Below are positions 16,324 to 25,191 of a stretch of 64,000 bases of DNA, in pieces (the stretch's first letter is position 1; every line of letters begins with the position of its first letter). The notes under the pieces are model-generated. The model was not told the DNA's origin. It did not search any database and saw nothing but the letters and a program-made list of their open reading frames with translations. The translations under genes and the position numbers were made by a program. The stretch lies in the NCBI RefSeq assembly GCF_009734425.1, contig NZ_CP046455.1, forward strand, positions 496,001-560,000. Reading direction: 5' to 3'. Source of the DNA: Corynebacterium occultum. Lineage in GTDB: Bacteria > Actinomycetota > Actinomycetes > Mycobacteriales > Mycobacteriaceae.

Positions 16324-19300
16324 ATGTCGTTCATCCGAACCCCGGAGACCGATGCAGCACTGGAGATTCTGCACTCGAGCGCCCATGTCCTGCTCAGCGG
16401 CAAGGCTGGCACCGGAAAATCCACCCTGCTGCGGGAATACCTAGACTCGACATCCGGAAAGCATAAGGACAAGATCCTGGTGATTGCCCCGACCGGTGTC
16501 GCCGCGCTCAACGTTGGTGGTTCCACCATCCACAAGGCCTTCGGTTTCCGGCCAGGCATGTACCCCGATGATGTCCGGGGATTTTCCAACTACCACCCCA
16601 GCAATCAGATTCGTTCGGTGATGAAGGCGGTCTCCACCATCATCGTGGATGAGATTTCCATGGTCCGTGCGGATCTCTTCGACATGATGGACCTCGCCCT
16701 GCGGCAGATCCGGGGAGTGAACACCGTCTTGGGTGGAGTCCGGATCATTCTGGTCGGCGACCTGTTACAGCTGCCTCCGGTGATCACCGACCGGGAACGT
16801 GCTGAGTATTTCCAACGCTGGCAGACCCCCTATTTCTTCTCTGCGCACTGCTACCCGGCGCTGGCACTTGAGTCCATCAACCTGCAGACGGTGTGGCGTC
16901 AAAATGATGAGGAATTCATCGAGATCCTTAACCAGGTGCGTGAGGGGAAGGTCAATGAGAATGCCCTGGAGATCCTCAACTCCCGGGTCCGAGAAAACCC
17001 GCCCACTGATGAGGGGTTTGTCACCCTGACCTCCCGTAGGAGGCGGGTTGCCCAGATCAACCAGGAATGGTTGGAAAACCTCGGTACTCGGATCTACACT
17101 TCGGCGGCCACCTTCACCGGAGAGGCAGAAGAAAACTCTTTCCCTGGGGATATTGAGTTCCGTTATGGCGAAGGCGCCCGGGTGATGACGGTGATCAATG
17201 ATCCCCTGGGAAGATTCGTCAACGGCAGCATGGGTGAGATCATTCGGGCCACCGGGGAATCCATCACCGTGCAGATCGATGACACCCTCGCCCTGGTTGA
17301 ACTTAAACCCCACACCTGGGAAATTCTCCGGCCCAAGGTCACCGGGGGAGTGCTCAGCAGCGATGTCATCGGCACCGTCACCCAATTCCCGCTCATCCTT
17401 TCCTGGGCGATGACCATCCACAAGTCCCAGGGCAAGACAATCCCGAAGTGCATCATCGATCTCAAGGGCGGCACCACCACTGACGGACAGTTCTATGTGG
17501 CACTTTCGCGCGCCGTGTCCCTGGAGAACCTCTATTTCACCGAAGTCGTCCGGCACGCCAATGTGCTTGCAGATGCTTCCCTGGTCCGCCGCATTCTCCG
17601 GGACAGCTCCCCGGAGCGCATCCCGGAACGAGTTGCCTTCATGTCCTGTGACTACGTTGATTTCGGCCGTAGTCAGCACATTGCCAGCATCCACGCCACG
17701 GTCATCGAACACGGCAGCATCACCGCCGACTTCGGTTCCTGGCTCAACCCTATGGCTGATCTGGGTACCCTCACCGGGAAATACTCAATCCCCGCGGGCG
17801 GTATGGCTGCAAACCCCACCATTGAGGAATTCTGGCCCCTGTTGTTGCGACAACTCAATGGCGCTCTCGTGATCGGTGACGGCCTGGCCACCTTAGAACG
17901 CGCAGTCCGCCACCAGTCTCGGGAACTGGAAGTGGACCTCGGGGTCGGTTATGACATTCACGACCTCGGCTTTTCCCCGGTCGGCGAGGATCCGGTCTCC
18001 CGCTGCAACAGTATGAGCACCGCCTACCTGGAGGGCCATTTCAACCCCACCCGCGGCACTGAGGTGAGGGCGAATCCCACTGGTGCTGGGGCGCTCTTCA
18101 TCCCTGCCTGGGCACCATCGGAGACCCCGATTCTGGATGAACGGCAGGCCAATGATAATGACCTGGCGTGGGTGGCACTGAATGGCGAGGGAGATGCCGC
18201 TGAACGGGACATCCACCACGCTGCACTCCAGATCGCTGACACCGCCCGGGTCCGAAATGGTTGGACCAGGGAGCTTCACGACGACCTCCGTTGCCGCATC
18301 ACCAAGACCGGCGCCGCTGTCCCAGAGCTACCGCAGGTGGAGGAAAGCGGTGTGGACATCCATGAGGTGTTGCTCCCCGGTGCCCGCCTCGCTTTTAGCG
18401 GTGGTGGAAACATCCTTGGAAAGCCACGTAGTGACGAGGAACTTGAAGAACTCTGTGCGGAAAAGGGATTGGAGTATAAGGGAGCTGTTTCAAAGACCCG
18501 TTGTGATGCCCTGATCGCCCTTGATGTGGCGACCATGTCCACCAAAGCTAAGAACGCCCGTAAATGGGGCAAACCCATTTTCTCCAATGACCAGTTCAAC
18601 ACCTGGTACCTGGGTGATGCACCACAGCACATCAAGGAGGTACCTCCGCTGGTAGAAGAAGTATCGGAGGCGGAAATGGACAGGGAAGTTCCAATAGTGG
18701 CCCCAGCGACAGAGTTGATACTCGAGTCTGAATTCGCGGATCCCCACGAAGTGCTCGCAGCAGGCACCCGCGCCGCCGTAAGTGGAGTACTCCAGCTCAA
18801 GGGCGAGCCTGTTCCACGGGGAGATCTTGAGAAGTTCTTTAAGGAGCTGGGGCTGGAATTCAAGGCAAATATCAGTCGCACCCGCTGTGATGTTCTCATT
18901 TTCAACCCGGCCTCCACCCCCACGGCAAAATTCGAGCAGGCTAGGGAATTCGCTAAACCGATCATCTCCACCGATGAATTCGAAAAATGGGTGGAATCAC
19001 AGGAACTGACGAGGGTCGATGAAGAAGCAGAAATAACCGCCGAGCGAAAGCCGGAAGAAGCTCAGCATGGGGAAGAAATAAGTTTGCCTGAGCCCCTGCC
19101 TGAGTCGACATCGGGGAGCACTGAAACGGTGGAGATGGTTCCGCCCCTGAGGGAAGCAGACAACCCTGAACCGGATCCTGTTGCAGAAAACCTGGAGCTG
19201 CAGGAACCACCTGTCCCTGAGCCGATGTCAGAGGCAGCCACCGTCCCAGTTGAGCAGCCCACCCTACTTGAGCTGATTCTCGGGGAGCGTAATTTCCTCA

Positions 19301-19914
19301 CGCTGGTGAAACCCACCAATGAACCACTGCTCAACGGCACTCGAGCGGCCTTTTTCGCGGATGATGCCGCATTGCAGAACCATGTCCTGGAGACGCTGGC
19401 GAAACAACCCTCAAGAATGATGAAGAGTCTCAAACGAAGTGGCATTGCCCTGGCCGTGGGCGTGGCGCTCTTCATTGTTCTGGCCATATTTTCCGGCGGG
19501 GGAGAAGATGACCCCTTTGTGGCGGCCGCCGGGATGATCATGATGGCGATTATGTTCGGTGCCCCCATCGCCATCTTCCGGGCGGTGTATCTCGGGATTA
19601 CTTCCAAGAAACAACAGCGCACGGAGGCTGCACAACAATTAAAAGCTGCTCCATTACCAGTGCTATCCGCGGGCGGTCGGCCGATCAGCCCCCAGGAACA
19701 GGAGCTGATGGCGGCGATGGTGGCTTTCCACGATTATCAGCAGCAGTCTGGATATCCCATCCCGGTGGATTCCTGGAAGAACCTGGTGGCAGAGGCATCG
19801 ACCGCGTTGAACTCCGGAAATAGAAGGATGGCGCAGAACGTGGGCGTCAAGATCAATGAATGGTGTGCGGGTGCGGAGGCTGCAGCCGAAACCAAGCAGA
19901 AGTACGCCTTCTAA
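16324..19914 (+). CDS. Membrane-anchored PIF1-like SF1 helicase with exonuclease-like and tandem BRCT domains
   Basis: A 1196-residue multidomain protein. Residues 1-430 form an SF1B PIF1/RecD-like helicase: Walker A GKAGTGKS at 26-33, Walker B VDEIS at 108-112, GDLLQLPPV at 145-153, TIHKSQGKT at 364-372 and YVALSRA near 391-397. Residues about 436-530 resemble a DnaQ/DEDDh exonuclease fold, but the DxE and the second acidic site look replaced, so it is probably inactive. Two BRCT domains follow (about 683-763 and 808-891), then an acidic, proline-rich linker, two membrane helices (about 1038-1057 and 1067-1090) and a cytosolic tail of about 100 residues. ATG 16324 is chosen, with GAAGGAAG upstream; the frame opens at 16156. 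A DNA-repair or replication role at the membrane is inference. Confidence 0.8.
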   Translation: MSFIRTPETDAALEILHSSAHVLLSGKAGTGKSTLLREYLDSTSGKHKDKILVIAPTGVAALNVGGSTIHKAFGFRPGMYPDDVRGFSNYHPSNQIRSVMKAVSTIIVDEISMVRADLFDMMDLALRQIRGVNTVLGGVRIILVGDLLQLPPVITDRERAEYFQRWQTPYFFSAHCYPALALESINLQTVWRQNDEEFIEILNQVREGKVNENALEILNSRVRENPPTDEGFVTLTSRRRRVAQINQEWLENLGTRIYTSAATFTGEAEENSFPGDIEFRYGEGARVMTVINDPLGRFVNGSMGEIIRATGESITVQIDDTLALVELKPHTWEILRPKVTGGVLSSDVIGTVTQFPLILSWAMTIHKSQGKTIPKCIIDLKGGTTTDGQFYVALSRAVSLENLYFTEVVRHANVLADASLVRRILRDSSPERIPERVAFMSCDYVDFGRSQHIASIHATVIEHGSITADFGSWLNPMADLGTLTGKYSIPAGGMAANPTIEEFWPLLLRQLNGALVIGDGLATLERAVRHQSRELEVDLGVGYDIHDLGFSPVGEDPVSRCNSMSTAYLEGHFNPTRGTEVRANPTGAGALFIPAWAPSETPILDERQANDNDLAWVALNGEGDAAERDIHHAALQIADTARVRNGWTRELHDDLRCRITKTGAAVPELPQVEESGVDIHEVLLPGARLAFSGGGNILGKPRSDEELEELCAEKGLEYKGAVSKTRCDALIALDVATMSTKAKNARKWGKPIFSNDQFNTWYLGDAPQHIKEVPPLVEEVSEAEMDREVPIVAPATELILESEFADPHEVLAAGTRAAVSGVLQLKGEPVPRGDLEKFFKELGLEFKANISRTRCDVLIFNPASTPTAKFEQAREFAKPIISTDEFEKWVESQELTRVDEEAEITAERKPEEAQHGEEISLPEPLPESTSGSTETVEMVPPLREADNPEPDPVAENLELQEPPVPEPMSEAATVPVEQPTLLELILGERNFLTLVKPTNEPLLNGTRAAFFADDAALQNHVLETLAKQPSRMMKSLKRSGIALAVGVALFIVLAIFSGGGEDDPFVAAAGMIMMAIMFGAPIAIFRAVYLGITSKKQQRTEAAQQLKAAPLPVLSAGGRPISPQEQELMAAMVAFHDYQQQSGYPIPVDSWKNLVAEASTALNSGNRRMAQNVGVKINEWCAGAEAAAETKQKYAF

Positions 19915-19982
19915 TTGTCAGGGCCCCTCTCCAAGTCCGCCCCGGGGAAGAGGATCGCCGCCGTGAGGGGAGAAGATCTGAC

Positions 19983-19995
19983 TAGCCTTGAGCCC
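19983..19995 (+). promoter_or_regulatory. Leaderless promoter of the lipoprotein gene
   Basis: A -10-like TAGCCT at 19983-19988 ends exactly seven bases before the ATG, with no ribosome site. This is the same geometry as at ldt, fdhF and glmS. Confidence 0.45.
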
Positions 19996-20538
19996 ATGAA
20001 GCGCCTCATCCTGCTGCTTCCGGTTTTCGCCCTCACCGGTTGCGGCAACTATGTCAACGTGGAGTCCCAAGGCATATCCGGTATCTCCTCCGATGACGAG
20101 GGGAATATCACCGTCCATATGTATGTCTGTGACAACAATGCGGTAAACCGCCTTGAGCTTTTGGGTGGTTTCTACGACGGCCCTTCCGGGACGAATAATC
20201 CCCCCTTGGGGGAATTGGAGCCACCCGAGCCAATGTCGGGGTACATCGCCATCAACCTGGCTGATCCAGCACCATGGGAGATTGTGGAACCACTTGCGCT
20301 ACCCACGGAAAAGGAAAAGTACATTATCACCCACCCGAGCGTTGAGAAAGGTGGTTCACCCCTTCCTTTTGCCGAGGAAAAATACCTTTCCGGTGTGGCA
20401 TTGACCGTAGAGGAGATTGAGTCACTCGAGCCTGATCTGGTCGTGCGTGATGCATTTCAGGCATCAAACCACGTGTACGGCACGCCGGAGGACTTCCGTA
20501 AGTATGGCGAGCAGTGGTGCGCGGAGAACTTCGGATAA
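19996..20538 (+). CDS. Putative lipoprotein of unknown function
   Basis: A 180-residue protein whose first residues are a lipoprotein signal: MKRLILLLPVFALTGC with lipobox LTGC and acylated Cys16. The mature part is acidic, with no family I recognise; it contains two or three cysteines and a conserved-looking VYGTPEDFRKYGEQWC ending. An open frame extends upstream to 19915 with a TTG, but the signal peptide and the -10-like hexamer seven bases before ATG 19996 favour the shorter start. It follows the helicase gene by 81 bases on the same strand. Anchoring on the outer face of the cytoplasmic membrane is predicted. Confidence 0.7.
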   Translation: MKRLILLLPVFALTGCGNYVNVESQGISGISSDDEGNITVHMYVCDNNAVNRLELLGGFYDGPSGTNNPPLGELEPPEPMSGYIAINLADPAPWEIVEPLALPTEKEKYIITHPSVEKGGSPLPFAEEKYLSGVALTVEEIESLEPDLVVRDAFQASNHVYGTPEDFRKYGEQWCAENFG

Positions 20539-20726
20539 CCAGAACCCCTTCAGCAGCATCAGATCAACGCCCCCTGAATCCGAAAGATTACAGGCAAAGC
20601 CCGCTTTTCTGCCCTGCCTCGACACCCTGCCTCGACCCTTGTCTCGACCGCAGGGAAGGCTGATGTGGGAATGCCGTGTTCAGCGCTCATGGGGTAGCCG
20701 CCCGACGGAGATGAAAGCGGTGCGTA
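20539..20726. other. Intergenic region with a short triple repeat
   Basis: Between the convergent lipoprotein gene and fdhD there is no gene. At 20612-20648 three imperfect 12-13 base units with the core CCTGCCTCGAC follow each other (the third reads CCTTGTCTCGAC). Function unknown. Confidence 0.4.
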
Positions 20727-20768
20727 AACAACAAAGGGGCCGGGTCCTGCACTGCAGAAACCGACCCC
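20727..20768 (-). terminator. Terminator of the fdh operon
   Basis: On the minus strand GGGGTCGG, directly behind the fdhD stop, pairs with CCGGCCCC (one G-T pair), followed by TTTGTTGTTT. A good intrinsic terminator for the DUF6457-fdhF-fdhD transcript. Confidence 0.75.
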
Positions 20769-21644
20769 TCACACGTCAAGGTGAGCAGGGGGGCAGGCGC
20801 TCTCGCTCAACTGCTTCACCGGTTTCAACGCACCCGAATAGAGGTTGAAACGTTCCCCACGGGTGAAACCGGTCAACGCCATGCCGGCCTCCCGGGCCAG
20901 CTCCACCGCCAGGGAACTTGCCGCGGAGACCGCCACCAGGGCAGGGAAACCCGCCATCGCGGCTTTCTGCACCAGCTCAAAGGAAGCACGGCTGCTCATC
21001 ACCAGGATCAGATCCCTGGCGGGCAACCGGTCCTGCAGCAGGAGGGCACCGATGACCTTGTCGGCGGCGTTATGGCGGCCGATGTCCTCCCGGATCACCA
21101 CCGGTTCCCCATCGAGGGTGAAGGCGCCTGCGGCATGGATACCACCGGTACGTTTGAAGGCCTTCTGGCCCTCGCGCAGCTTCTCCGGCAGGGAGATCAC
21201 CACCTGGGGATCCAACTCCACCGGCTCAATCGGATGAGCCTGCTTATCCATGATCTGCTCAATGGAGGTGGAACCACACACCCCGCAGGCGGAGGTGGTG
21301 GTCACGCTACGGATGAACTCCGGGCCCGGGGCCTTGACCCCCTCGGCCAGATCAACCTCCAGCAGGTTATAGGTGTTCTGCCCCTGCTCATCGGTACCCG
21401 CACAGTAGCGGGCCTCCGCCACATCCACCCGGGAACTGATCAGACCCTCACCGTGGAGGAAACCGTGGATCAGCTCGATATCATCCCCGGGGGTACGCAT
21501 CGTGGTGGTCAGCGTGGTGTTGTTTACCTTCAACTCCAGAGGTTCCTCCACCGCCACGGTGTCAGCGCGGGTGTCAGTGAAATACCGGCCATCCGCGCCA
21601 ACGGAAACACGGGTGACCGCGAAGTTTCGGGTGATCCGTCCCAT
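20769..21644 (-). CDS. fdhD: Formate dehydrogenase accessory sulfurtransferase FdhD
   Basis: Transfers sulfur from IscS-type desulfurases to the molybdenum cofactor that is inserted into formate dehydrogenase. The 291-residue protein contains the essential TSACGVCG Cys-x-x-Cys loop and the FdhD signature RTGGIHAAGAF followed by REDIGRHNAADKVIGALL. Its ATG directly follows the fdhF stop codon and its ribosome site AAGGAGG lies inside the end of fdhF, so the two are translationally coupled. The linkage supports a true molybdenum or tungsten cofactor dependence of the fdhF product. Confidence 0.95.
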   Translation of the reverse strand: MGRITRNFAVTRVSVGADGRYFTDTRADTVAVEEPLELKVNNTTLTTTMRTPGDDIELIHGFLHGEGLISSRVDVAEARYCAGTDEQGQNTYNLLEVDLAEGVKAPGPEFIRSVTTTSACGVCGSTSIEQIMDKQAHPIEPVELDPQVVISLPEKLREGQKAFKRTGGIHAAGAFTLDGEPVVIREDIGRHNAADKVIGALLLQDRLPARDLILVMSSRASFELVQKAAMAGFPALVAVSAASSLAVELAREAGMALTGFTRGERFNLYSGALKPVKQLSESACPPAHLDV

Positions 21645-23957
21645 CTACTTGTCCTCCTTGTCCGGCATATCCTCAGCCCGCTTACCCAGCGGCTCCAGGC
21701 GCACGATCACGGACTTGGAGACCGGGGTGTTGGACTTCTCCGCGACCGAATCCATGGGCACCAGAACATTGGCCTCCGGGAAGTAGGTGGTCACACAGTC
21801 CCGGGCGGAGGAGTACTCCACCACCCGGAAATTGGGTGCCCGGCGTTCCTCACCCTGGAAGACGGAGACAATGTCCACCAGGTCACCATCCCGCAGCCCA
21901 CGCTCCCTGGCGTCCTCCGGGTTGACGAAGACCACCCGGCGGCCATTCTTCACCCCACGGTAGCGGTCATCGAGGCCGTAGATGGTGGAGTTGTACTGGT
22001 CATGGGAACGCACCGTCTGCAGCAGCAGATAACCCTCAGGCAGGTCGATGACCTCGGTCTGGTTGACCGTCAGCATGGCCCGCCCGGTGGGCGTGTTGAA
22101 CACCCTCTCCCGGGGACCATTCGGCAGGGCGAAACCACCCGGGGTGCGGATCCGACGGTTGTAGTCATCAAAACCGGGGATCGTGGCCTCGATATGTTCA
22201 CGGACCACGCCATAGTCATTGACCATCGGCATCCAGAACTCATCACCGAAGGTGTGGTGCCCGATCTTGCCGATGATCTCCGGCTCCGCCTGCAGGTTCA
22301 GGTCCTTATTCGCACGGCGCTTACCGACACTCGCGGACACGATGCCCGCCGAGTTCTCCACCGTCAGCTCCTGCCGGCCCGAAGCCTGCACATCCTCATC
22401 GGTACGGGCCTTGACCGGCAGGATCAGGGACTTCTCACCCGGCCAGGCATGGGAACCATTGGGCTTGGTGGACAGATGCACCGTCAGCTCCTGTTGACTC
22501 ATCGCCTTCTCCAACCGGGTGGTGTCCGAGGCGACCCGAACCAGGTTGCCACCGAGAGACATGAAGAACCTGGTCTTGCCCTGCCACATCGCCCGCAGTG
22601 AATCCACCGTGTCCAGACCATCCTCGCGGGGGACATCAAAACCGAAGCGATCCTGCAGGGCCTGCAGGAAACGTTCCGGCATCTTCTCCCAGATACCCAC
22701 GGTGCGGTTGCCCTGCACATTGGAGTGGCCACGAAGCGGGGCGGTACCCGCGCCGGGTTTGCCGATATTTCCGGTCAGCAGCAGGAAGTTCACCATCTCA
22801 CGGATGGTGTAGACGGCGTTCTTGTGCTGGGTGACACCCAGGGTCCAGGAGAGGATGACGCTGCTGGACTGCTCCACCATGTCCGCGGCCTTCTTGATCT
22901 CCTTCATGCTCAGCCCGCAACCACGCAGCAACTCCGCATCATCGAGGCTGCTGAGATGCGCGATGGTCTCATCCACACCGGAGCAGAACTTATCCAGGAA
23001 CTCATGGTCGATGGCATCACGACGGATCAGTTCCCGGTTCAGGGCCTGGAAGAAGGCACGGTCACCATCGAGCCGGATCTGCAGGTACTCATCGGCTAAT
23101 TTTTCGGACATACCCAGCGCGCCCTTGAGGGACTGCGGCTCGGAGAAAGCCATCAGGCCGGTCTCCGGGATGGGGTTGATCGCCAGGATCTTGCCACCAT
23201 TGGCCTTGCACTTGTGGAAGGCCGTCAGCGCGCGGGGATGGTTGGTTCCCGGGTTCTGACCCACCGAAATCAACAGATCAGTGGTGTAGAAATCATTCAT
23301 CGTCACCGAACCCTTGCCAAGACCCAGGGTCTCAGACAGGGCGGTACCGGTGGACTCATGGCACATGTTGCCGCAGTCCGGAAGATTATTGCTGCCGTGA
23401 CGGCGGGCCAGCAGGCCGAACATATATGCAGCCTCATTGGAGGCGCGCCCCGAGGTGTACCAGATGGCTTCTTCCGGTGGGGTCTCCTTCAACTGGGCGG
23501 CGATGATCCGGTAGGCCTCATCCCAGCTCACCGGGCGATAATGCTCATCCCCGGAGGAACGGTCATAGAGCAGGGGAGTGGTGATCCGGCCCTGCTTGCC
23601 CAACCAGTGATCGGTCTTGGCCCGCAGATCCTGCACGGAGTGCTGGGCCCAGAAATCCACGTCCGCACGATCCGGGGTGGTTTCCTCGGCGATAGCCTTG
23701 GCACCGTTCTCGCAGAACTCCACGATGCCCAGGTCACCCTGCTCCGGCTCGGGCCAGGCACAGCCCGGGCAGTCGACGCCGCCGTGCTTGTTCATGTCCA
23801 GCAGTGGCATCACACCATGCGCCGGAATAGCATGCGCCATGGCGTGCAGCACTCCGGGGATACCGGCAGCGGACTTCGACGGCTTCGTGATCTTCGGCTT
23901 GTCGAATTCATTGGCTAGAGGGTTGACGGCGGAGACTTCAGCGGGAGGGGTAGTCAT
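21645..23957 (-). CDS. fdhF: Molybdopterin oxidoreductase, FdhF/YdeP-type formate dehydrogenase
   Basis: A 770-residue molybdopterin-dependent oxidoreductase, probably oxidising formate to carbon dioxide in the cytoplasm. It has the YdeP-type organisation: an N-terminal CPGCAWPEP segment in place of a classical four-Cys cluster-binding domain, the molybdopterin domain with NLPDCGNMCHESTG, GQNPGTNHPRAL and TGNIGKPGAG, and the C-terminal dinucleotide-binding domain with LLLQTVRSHDQYNSTIYG. The ATG lacks a ribosome site; a -10-like TAAAGT ends seven bases upstream, so a leaderless transcript may start here in addition to read-through from the small upstream gene. Corynebacteria carry the same trio with fdhD. 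The electron acceptor is not evident. Confidence 0.9.
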   Translation of the reverse strand: MTTPPAEVSAVNPLANEFDKPKITKPSKSAAGIPGVLHAMAHAIPAHGVMPLLDMNKHGGVDCPGCAWPEPEQGDLGIVEFCENGAKAIAEETTPDRADVDFWAQHSVQDLRAKTDHWLGKQGRITTPLLYDRSSGDEHYRPVSWDEAYRIIAAQLKETPPEEAIWYTSGRASNEAAYMFGLLARRHGSNNLPDCGNMCHESTGTALSETLGLGKGSVTMNDFYTTDLLISVGQNPGTNHPRALTAFHKCKANGGKILAINPIPETGLMAFSEPQSLKGALGMSEKLADEYLQIRLDGDRAFFQALNRELIRRDAIDHEFLDKFCSGVDETIAHLSSLDDAELLRGCGLSMKEIKKAADMVEQSSSVILSWTLGVTQHKNAVYTIREMVNFLLLTGNIGKPGAGTAPLRGHSNVQGNRTVGIWEKMPERFLQALQDRFGFDVPREDGLDTVDSLRAMWQGKTRFFMSLGGNLVRVASDTTRLEKAMSQQELTVHLSTKPNGSHAWPGEKSLILPVKARTDEDVQASGRQELTVENSAGIVSASVGKRRANKDLNLQAEPEIIGKIGHHTFGDEFWMPMVNDYGVVREHIEATIPGFDDYNRRIRTPGGFALPNGPRERVFNTPTGRAMLTVNQTEVIDLPEGYLLLQTVRSHDQYNSTIYGLDDRYRGVKNGRRVVFVNPEDARERGLRDGDLVDIVSVFQGEERRAPNFRVVEYSSARDCVTTYFPEANVLVPMDSVAEKSNTPVSKSVIVRLEPLGKRAEDMPDKEDK

Positions 23958-24009
23958 GGGCTCTACTTTAGCTGTCCTGAAAATCAGGTCTAGGGTTTTT
24001 GTGAATTCT
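23958..24009 (-). promoter_or_regulatory. Internal promoter and inverted repeats before fdhF
   Basis: On the minus strand TAAAGT lies at 23965-23970, seven bases before the fdhF ATG. A hairpin CCTGA-AAA-TCAGG lies at 23976-23988 (plus-strand reading) and an inverted repeat GTGAA-TTC-TTCAC at 24001-24013 overlaps the upstream stop codon. Confidence 0.4.
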
Positions 24010-24303
24010 TCACTTCGTCTGCTCCAGCAGTGCCAGCACCTTGGTGATGTTCTCCCGGGACTTATCGACGGCCCCCGCGGCCCCTGCCTCAGTGTCCAGG
24101 GCCCGGCCGCTGGCCAGGCCCACCAGGAAGGCGGTCAGTGGTGCCGCGGGGCGGGAAGGTCCGTGGGCGACATCCCTGGTGAGGTCGAGCAATTCCTTCA
24201 CCAATGCCTGGATCACCGCCGGATCCTGGTCGAGCTCGGTGGAGACCGCGGCCAGCCAATGGTGGGCGCTGCTCAAATCCTGCTCAGATTTATTTTCACT
24301 CAT
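24010..24303 (-). CDS. DUF6457 small protein linked to fdhF
   Basis: A 97-residue cytosolic protein, mostly helical and alanine-rich, beginning with a polar stretch and HHWLAAVSTELD. It matches the DUF6457 type that occurs beside molybdenum-cofactor and formate dehydrogenase genes in actinobacteria (from memory). It is the first gene of the fdh transcript, 52 bases before fdhF. The ATG has CAGGAAAAC upstream, and an AT-rich TATATA lies 15-20 bases ahead as a likely -10. A chaperone or maturation role for fdhF is inference. It holds one CTTATCGACG motif at 24061, read as Val-Asp-Lys. Confidence 0.75.
   Translation of the reverse strand: MSENKSEQDLSSAHHWLAAVSTELDQDPAVIQALVKELLDLTRDVAHGPSRPAAPLTAFLVGLASGRALDTEAGAAGAVDKSRENITKVLALLEQTK
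24061..24070 (+). repeat. CTTATCGACG motif 4
   Basis: Antisense in the DUF6457 gene, where the complement reads Val-Asp-Lys. The only copy not preceded by G. Confidence 0.7.
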
Positions 24304-24775
24304 GTTTTCCTGTTCCCTATATATCTCTTGAAGTGCGTTGCCCCAGGCTATCCCTGAAGGTTGTGTCCCCGGGGTCAGAGCACTCCCCGGATCGGCTGGG
24401 GGGGGTGCGCGGGGCGTCGATAAGCGCGGGTCTTTAGCATATCGGAATCGAATGGGTGCATTAAGGCCTCCCCACGGGGTAGATGAGCCCAGGGCTTTAG
24501 GGGTTTAAACAGGGATTTTGTTCTGCAGGTTCGGGCGAGTAAGGTTGGCCAACGGACTCGTGTGCATTTTGAATTATCGATATAAGTCGCCCTGGACCAA
24601 CAAGAACATTGAACCCAACTTTGTTACAGGCCCCCCGCCACTATGCGGACCGTGTGGGACAAGAGCAGCGAGCACCCCAGACTATTGAGCCTGGGGAGCG
24701 TAAAGTGGCCCGAGATCACACGGCAAACGTTCAGGTGGGTAGGGAACCCTAACGAGAAAGGCACCGGTCACCTCT
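24304..24775. promoter_or_regulatory. Divergent promoter region of the fdh genes and rpsH
   Basis: The 472 bases hold no gene. For the fdh side, TATATA at 24318-24323 is a likely -10. For rpsH, a possible promoter is TTGTT around 24621 with TATGCG about 16 bases on. A leader hairpin CCCCAG-N10-CTGGGG lies at 24675-24696, about 80 bases before rpsH, and may be a regulatory structure of the ribosomal transcript. A CTTATCGACG motif (minus strand) lies at 24415-24424. Confidence 0.4.
24415..24424 (-). repeat. CTTATCGACG motif 5
   Basis: Intergenic, upstream of the fdh genes and rpsH, thus free of coding constraint. Confidence 0.7.
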
Positions 24776-25174
24776 ATGACCATGACTGACCCCATTGCCG
24801 ACATGCTGTCGCGCGTGCGCAACGCTAACCATGCGCACCATGACACCGTGTCGATGCCCTCTTCCAAGCTGAAGGTCAACATCGCGGAGATCCTCAAGCA
24901 GGAGGGCTACATCGCTTCCTACACCGTTGAGGACGAGAAGGTCGGCAAGACCCTCTCCCTCGAGCTGAAGTACGGCCCTTCCCGCCAGCGTTCCATCGCC
25001 GGCGTGCGTCGTGTTTCCAAGCCCGGTCTGCGCGTGTACACCAAGTCCACCAACCTGCCGCAGGTCCTCGGCGGCCTGGGCGTGGCGATCATCTCCACGT
25101 CTCAGGGTCTGCTGACCGATCGCCAGGCTACCGAGAAGGGTGTAGGCGGAGAAGTTCTCGCCTACGTCTGGTAA
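24776..25174 (+). CDS. rpsH: 30S ribosomal protein S8
   Basis: Binds helix 21 of 16S rRNA and in many bacteria is the translational repressor of the spc operon. The 132-residue protein starts [18 protein letters not shown] and ends with [34 protein letters not shown], both typical of S8. A second ATG two codons in is possible. It restarts the spc gene order after the 17.7-kb gap behind rplE and is followed 17 bases later by rplF. rpsN is missing in front of it. Confidence 0.98.
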   Translation: MTMTDPIADMLSRVRNANHAHHDTVSMPSSKLKVNIAEILKQEGYIASYTVEDEKVGKTLSLELKYGPSRQRSIAGVRRVSKPGLRVYTKSTNLPQVLGGLGVAIISTSQGLLTDRQATEKGVGGEVLAYVW

Positions 25175-25191
25175 GGGAGGATTGAAACACT

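Noticed and set aside
20781..22601. 606-residue open frame on the plus strand
   Set aside because: Antisense to fdhD and fdhF, with His/Gly/Gln-rich low-complexity translation and no recognisable motif.
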